A stretch of 16,886 bases of DNA from Micrococcales bacterium UBA7469 (lineage in GTDB: Bacteria > Actinomycetota > Actinomycetes > Actinomycetales > Microbacteriaceae), in the NCBI GenBank assembly GCA_002479805.1, contig DLPB01000024.1, positions 7,637-24,522 on the forward strand, in the 5' to 3' direction. Shown in pieces: positions 13,405 to 16,886 of this stretch. The translations under genes and the position numbers were made by a program. The stretch's first letter is position 1; each line of letters begins with the position of its first letter. Below the pieces are notes generated by a model. The model did not search any database and was not told the DNA's origin. It was given only the letters and a program-made list of their open reading frames with translations.

Positions 13405-15289
13405 CGTGTGGGACTTTAGATCCGACAACCTGAGCAACTATGTCTCGAGCAATGGCTTTGGGCGTCAGACCTAGACGCTCTAAAATCTCATCGCGTTCGG
13501 CATGCTCCAGGAACTCAGCTGGAATACCGACCTCGTTGAGGCCGGTGTCGACACCCTTGGAGCGCAGCTCCTGACGAAGTCTGGAACCGAAGCCACCAAC
13601 CCGCACTCCATCTTCCAGTGTTACCACCAAGCGGTGAGTAGACGCTAGTTCAACGAGCGAGTCCTTGATGGGGAGAGCCCAACGTGGATCGACAACTGTG
13701 CAACCAATCCCCTGCGCAGCAAGCAATTGAGCTACTGCAGTGGCGGTTTGCGCGAAGCTTCCAACGCTAACCAGCAGGACGTCTTTTGCTGCCGCCTCAG
13801 CAAGCACGTCCGCGCCGTCATGGGTCTTTCTCAATTCCGGAATTGGATTGGGGACATTTCCCTTCGGAAAGCGAATAACGGTCGGAGCGTCAGAGACCGC
13901 GCAGGCTTCATTGAGCAGTTCCCTGAGGGTCTTTTCGTCCCTCGGTGCTGCAAGACGAATGCCAGGCACAACCTGGAGAATTGAGAGATCCCACATGCCG
14001 TGATGTGAGGCGCCGTCAGGCCCGGTAATTCCAGAGCGGTCAAGCACGAACGTAACTCCGGCTTTGTGAAGTGCGACGTCCATCAGAACTTGGTCGAAGG
14101 CACGGTTTAGGAAAGTCGCGTAAATCGCAACCACTGGGTGCAGTCCCCCAAAAGCCATACCGGCTGCCGCTGTAACCGCGTGCTGCTCGGCGATACCGAC
14201 GTCAAAAACTCGATCAGGGAATCGCTCAGCGAACTTATCAAGCCCGACCGGGATAAGCATGGCGCCGGTGATTCCGACAAGACTTGGCTTGGCTTCTGCG
14301 ATGCTCACAACCTCATCGGCAAAGACCGAAGTCCACGACGTCCCGCTGGAAGCTTTGAGGGCTAGCCCGGTCTCAGGGTTGATCTTTCCAACTGCATGAA
14401 ACTGGTCGGCAATGTCAGAAATTGCTGGGTCGTATCCCTTACCCTTTTGTGTTATGGCGTGGACGATTACCGGGGCGCCGTAATCTTTGGCCTGCTTGAG
14501 TGCGGTCTCCATGTCTTGGAGGTTGTGTCCATCGATTGGCCCGATGTATTTAATGTCTAGGTTAGGAAAGATTCCGGTGGCGGTAGTGCCAACCAACACA
14601 CGCTGACCTGCGGCGTGGACAGAGTCGAAAATAATCTTGCCTAGCATTCCGAACCTGTAAAACATCCGCTTCGAGAGCGAGTAGCTCTTTTTGTACCAAG
14701 CTTCGGTACGAATCGCATTCAGCGTTTTTGCTAGACCGCCGATAGTTGGTGCGTATGAGCGGCCATTGTCGTTTACGACGATAACCAGGTTACGGTCGTT
14801 ATCGTCGGTGATGTTGTTCAGGGCTTCCCATGCCATTCCACCGGTTAGAGCACCGTCCCCAATAACAGCTACAACGTGCCGATCCTTCTGGCCAGTGGCC
14901 TTGAAGGCCCTAGAAATGCCATCGGCCCAAGATAGCGAACTCGATGCGTGAGAGGACTCAACGATGTCATGCTCAGACTCGGATCGCTGCGGGTAGCCGG
15001 CAATTCCATCCTTCTGGCGAAGGCTGGATAGATCCCGCCTACCGGTAAGTAGTTTGTGCACATAGGACTGGTGTCCGGTATCGAACACAATTGCATCGTT
15101 CGGGGAATCAAAAACTCTGTGGATGGCCACCGTGGTCTCAACGACGCCCAAGTTTGGACCCAGGTGACCACCGGTCTTTGACACCGACTCAATCAAGTAG
15201 CTTCGAATGTCGTTGCAGAGTTCCTGGAGCTCCTGCTTTGTCAGAAGGTCCAGGTCTCTCGGCTTTGAGATTCGCCCTAATTGCGTCAT
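13355..15289 (-). CDS. dxs: 1-deoxy-D-xylulose-5-phosphate synthase
   Basis: First enzyme of the MEP isoprenoid pathway, joining pyruvate and glyceraldehyde 3-phosphate; its product also feeds thiamine and pyridoxal synthesis. Length 644 residues (usual 620-650). Thiamine-diphosphate-binding motif GDGALTGGMAWEALNN at 144-159; conserved H42 (TGGHLGPNLG) and H73 (DTGHQSYVHK); pyrimidine-domain DVGIAEQHAVTAAAGMA (363-379) with catalytic E368; DRSGITGPDGASHHGMWD further on; C-terminal transketolase domain from about 500. The ATG at 15289 has only a weak AAAGA-like upstream site. acn ends 34 nt upstream on the same strand with no terminator, so co-transcription is likely. The last 16 codons and the stop overlap the end of rnd in antisense. 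Confidence 0.97.
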   Translation of the reverse strand: MTQLGRISKPRDLDLLTKQELQELCNDIRSYLIESVSKTGGHLGPNLGVVETTVAIHRVFDSPNDAIVFDTGHQSYVHKLLTGRRDLSSLRQKDGIAGYPQRSESEHDIVESSHASSSLSWADGISRAFKATGQKDRHVVAVIGDGALTGGMAWEALNNITDDNDRNLVIVVNDNGRSYAPTIGGLAKTLNAIRTEAWYKKSYSLSKRMFYRFGMLGKIIFDSVHAAGQRVLVGTTATGIFPNLDIKYIGPIDGHNLQDMETALKQAKDYGAPVIVHAITQKGKGYDPAISDIADQFHAVGKINPETGLALKASSGTSWTSVFADEVVSIAEAKPSLVGITGAMLIPVGLDKFAERFPDRVFDVGIAEQHAVTAAAGMAFGGLHPVVAIYATFLNRAFDQVLMDVALHKAGVTFVLDRSGITGPDGASHHGMWDLSILQVVPGIRLAAPRDEKTLRELLNEACAVSDAPTVIRFPKGNVPNPIPELRKTHDGADVLAEAAAKDVLLVSVGSFAQTATAVAQLLAAQGIGCTVVDPRWALPIKDSLVELASTHRLVVTLEDGVRVGGFGSRLRQELRSKGVDTGLNEVGIPAEFLEHAERDEILERLGLTPKAIARDIVAQVVGSKVPHAKPIEQPVADPSESLQ

Positions 15290-15323
15290 GTGTTCTTTAA
15301 CTCGCTAAGCGGCTAAAGCCTTC

Positions 15324-16886
15324 CTAGGCAACCAGACTACGAAGCACGTACTGCAGAATTCCACCGTTGCGGTAGTAATCAGCCTCACCCGGTGTGTCGA
15401 TGCGAACCACAGCGTCAAACTCAACGACAGGCTTGCCTGCCGGCGAGTGTGACGAAGGCTTTGCAATCACCTTCACGGTCTTTGGAGTTGTTCCCTGGTT
15501 CAATACCTCAATGCCCTCGAAGCTGAACACTTCGGTGCCATCTAGCCCTAGCGACTGCGCAGTCTCGCCCTTTGGATACTGCAGCGGCAACACGCCCATA
15601 CCAATCAGGTTACTGCGGTGGATTCGCTCGAAGCTCTCGGCGATAACCACGCGGATTCCCAGAAGTCGAGTTCCCTTGGCAGCCCAGTCACGCGAAGATC
15701 CAGAACCGTACTCCTTGCCCGCGAGAGCAACCAAAGGAGTGCCCGCAGTGCGGTAGTTCTCGGCAGCATCGAAGATGAATGCCTGAGGACCATCACTGAG
15801 GGTGAAATCGCGGGTGTAGCTTCCCTCAACGTCATTCAGCAACTGGTTGCGAAGACGAATGTTTGCAAAGGTTCCGCGAATCATCACTTCGTGGTTGCCG
15901 CGGCGCGAGCCGTAGCTGTTGAAGTCGACGCGAGATACGCCGTGCTCAGTCAAGTAGCGACCTGCTGGAGAATCCGCCTTGATTGAGCCGGCCGGCGAGA
16001 TGTGGTCAGTTGTCACGGAGTCACCGAGCTTGACGAGCACACGAGCACCTGACACGTCCGAAACAGGAGATGGGGTCAGTTGCATGTCGTCGAAGTAAGG
16101 GGCCTTCTTGACATAGGTCGAGTTCTCATCCCACTCGAAAATCGCTCCCTTTGGAGTTGGAAGCGATCTCCAGTGCTCATCGCCTTCGAAGACTGACGCA
16201 TACTGAGTGGTGAACATCTCGGAGTTGATCGATGAGTCGATGGTGCGCTGCACCTCGTCCGGGGTGGGCCAGATGTCACGAAGGAAGACGTCGTTTCCTG
16301 ACTGGTCTTGGCCAAGCGCCTCGGTCTCGAAGTCGAAATCCATCGTGCCGGCCAGAGCGTAAGCAATGACTAGGGGTGGCGAAGCTAGATAGTTCATCTT
16401 CACATCTGGGTTGATTCGACCTTCAAAGTTTCGGTTTCCGGACAACACTGCAGTTACAGCGAGGTCGTTTTGGTTGATTGCCTCAGAGATCTCTTCAGCC
16501 AAAGGACCAGAGTTTCCGATACAGGTGGTGCAGCCATAACCAACGAGGTTGAAGCCAAGCGCGTTGAGGTCGTCGGTTAGGCCGGCCTTTTCGTAATACT
16601 CGGTGACAACCTTCGAACCTGGAGCCAAGGAGGTCTTCACCCACGGTTTGGCCTTGAGGCCCTTAGCCACCGCATTGCGCGCGACAAGACCTGCAGCGAG
16701 CATTACCGATGGGTTAGATGTGTTCGTGCAGGATGTGATCGAGGCGATGGTTACCGCTCCATTGTCGATCTCAAAATCCTTACCCTTTACGCTGGTTGGC
16801 TTGGACTTGACATCGGAGTAGGTCTTGATAGCGCTGTCAAAGGCACTCTTCGACTTACTCAATTCGATGCGGTCCTGCGGGCGCTT
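15324..16886 (-). CDS. acn: Aconitate hydratase (5' end outside window)
   Basis: C-terminal 520 residues of an aconitase of the AcnA/IRP type (full length about 900); the frame stays open to the right edge, beginning KRPQDRIELS. It interconverts citrate and isocitrate in the TCA cycle. The [4Fe-4S] ligands are visible: Cys in SITSCTNTSNP (visible residue 53) and the pair in GYGCTTCIGNSGPL (119 and 122). Swivel-domain motifs are present: DSVTTDHISPAGSI, NSYGSRRGNHEVMIRGTFANIRLRN and EYGSGSSRDWAAKGT. No frameshift is seen. It lies upstream of dxs in the same direction; with Mqo elsewhere in the window it fits an oxidative TCA cycle. Confidence 0.97.
   Translation of the reverse strand, partial: KRPQDRIELSKSKSAFDSAIKTYSDVKSKPTSVKGKDFEIDNGAVTIASITSCTNTSNPSVMLAAGLVARNAVAKGLKAKPWVKTSLAPGSKVVTEYYEKAGLTDDLNALGFNLVGYGCTTCIGNSGPLAEEISEAINQNDLAVTAVLSGNRNFEGRINPDVKMNYLASPPLVIAYALAGTMDFDFETEALGQDQSGNDVFLRDIWPTPDEVQRTIDSSINSEMFTTQYASVFEGDEHWRSLPTPKGAIFEWDENSTYVKKAPYFDDMQLTPSPVSDVSGARVLVKLGDSVTTDHISPAGSIKADSPAGRYLTEHGVSRVDFNSYGSRRGNHEVMIRGTFANIRLRNQLLNDVEGSYTRDFTLSDGPQAFIFDAAENYRTAGTPLVALAGKEYGSGSSRDWAAKGTRLLGIRVVIAESFERIHRSNLIGMGVLPLQYPKGETAQSLGLDGTEVFSFEGIEVLNQGTTPKTVKVIAKPSSHSPAGKPVVEFDAVVRIDTPGEADYYRNGGILQYVLRSLVA

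Noticed and set aside
13727..14003. Plus-strand frames antisense to dxs
   Set aside because: Short, overlapping each other and a strongly conserved dxs region.
1..16886. CRISPR array, IS element, prophage, toxin-antitoxin or defence system
   Set aside because: No repeat-spacer pattern, transposase, integrase, terminal repeats or defence-type domains were found on either strand; all sizeable genes are core families.

Overview
The window reads as ordinary, gene-dense chromosome of an actinobacterium. A small-genome Microbacteriaceae relative (freshwater Luna type, such as Rhodoluna or Aquiluna) is my best guess. Reasons: a DUF3000 gene next to RNase D and dxs, a Mqo-type malate dehydrogenase, a thrS-HIT gene pair, a Gly-Cys-Val tRNA cluster, intermediate GC content, frequent GTG/TTG starts, gene overlaps of 1-50 nt, and almost no spacer DNA. 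I see no phage, IS element, CRISPR array or other mobile DNA.

Layout. Positions 1-2443 (minus): thrS followed by a HIT-domain nucleotide hydrolase/phosphorylase gene that runs off the left edge. 2531-4552 (plus): a shortened VIT/CCC1 family membrane protein and malate:quinone oxidoreductase (mqo), closed by a perfect bidirectional terminator. 4594-4847 (minus): tRNA-Gly(GCC), tRNA-Cys(GCA) and tRNA-Val(GAC), with a recognisable promoter. 4916-7502 (minus): two tandem ammonium transporters separated by a strong hairpin. 7503-7622: a divergent control region with a GlnR-like tandem motif and the nhaA promoter. 7623-8747 (plus): nhaA. 8741-9742 (minus): a ZapE/AFG1-like ATPase. 9791-13404 (plus): thiosulfate sulfurtransferase, SufE, a divergent RibD-C-like protein, DUF3000 and RNase D, mostly overlapping. 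13355-16886 (minus): acn (5' end outside the window) then dxs.

Function. Most genes are housekeeping: tRNA charging and tRNA genes, TCA cycle (Mqo, aconitase), sulfur/Fe-S handling (SseA, SufE), isoprenoid precursors (DXS), RNA processing (RNase D), ion homeostasis (NhaA, VIT) and nitrogen uptake (two Amt). From memory, several adjacencies match Mycobacterium tuberculosis (Rv2614c-Rv2613c, Rv3283-Rv3284, Rv2680-Rv2681-Rv2682c, and ZapE-like Rv2670c near RibD-like Rv2671), so this is mostly inherited core.

The most interesting point is the ammonium transporter pair. The downstream copy has glutamate where the upstream copy has the first histidine of the twin-His pore motif, a change best known from fungal Mep proteins. 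Next come a tandem GlnR-like site ahead of the pair, a VIT protein that appears to lack its cytosolic metal-binding domain, two matching leaderless-type starts (TAnnnT-N6-GTG), and a RibD-C-like protein with an altered glycine-rich motif. I found no clearly new multi-gene system.
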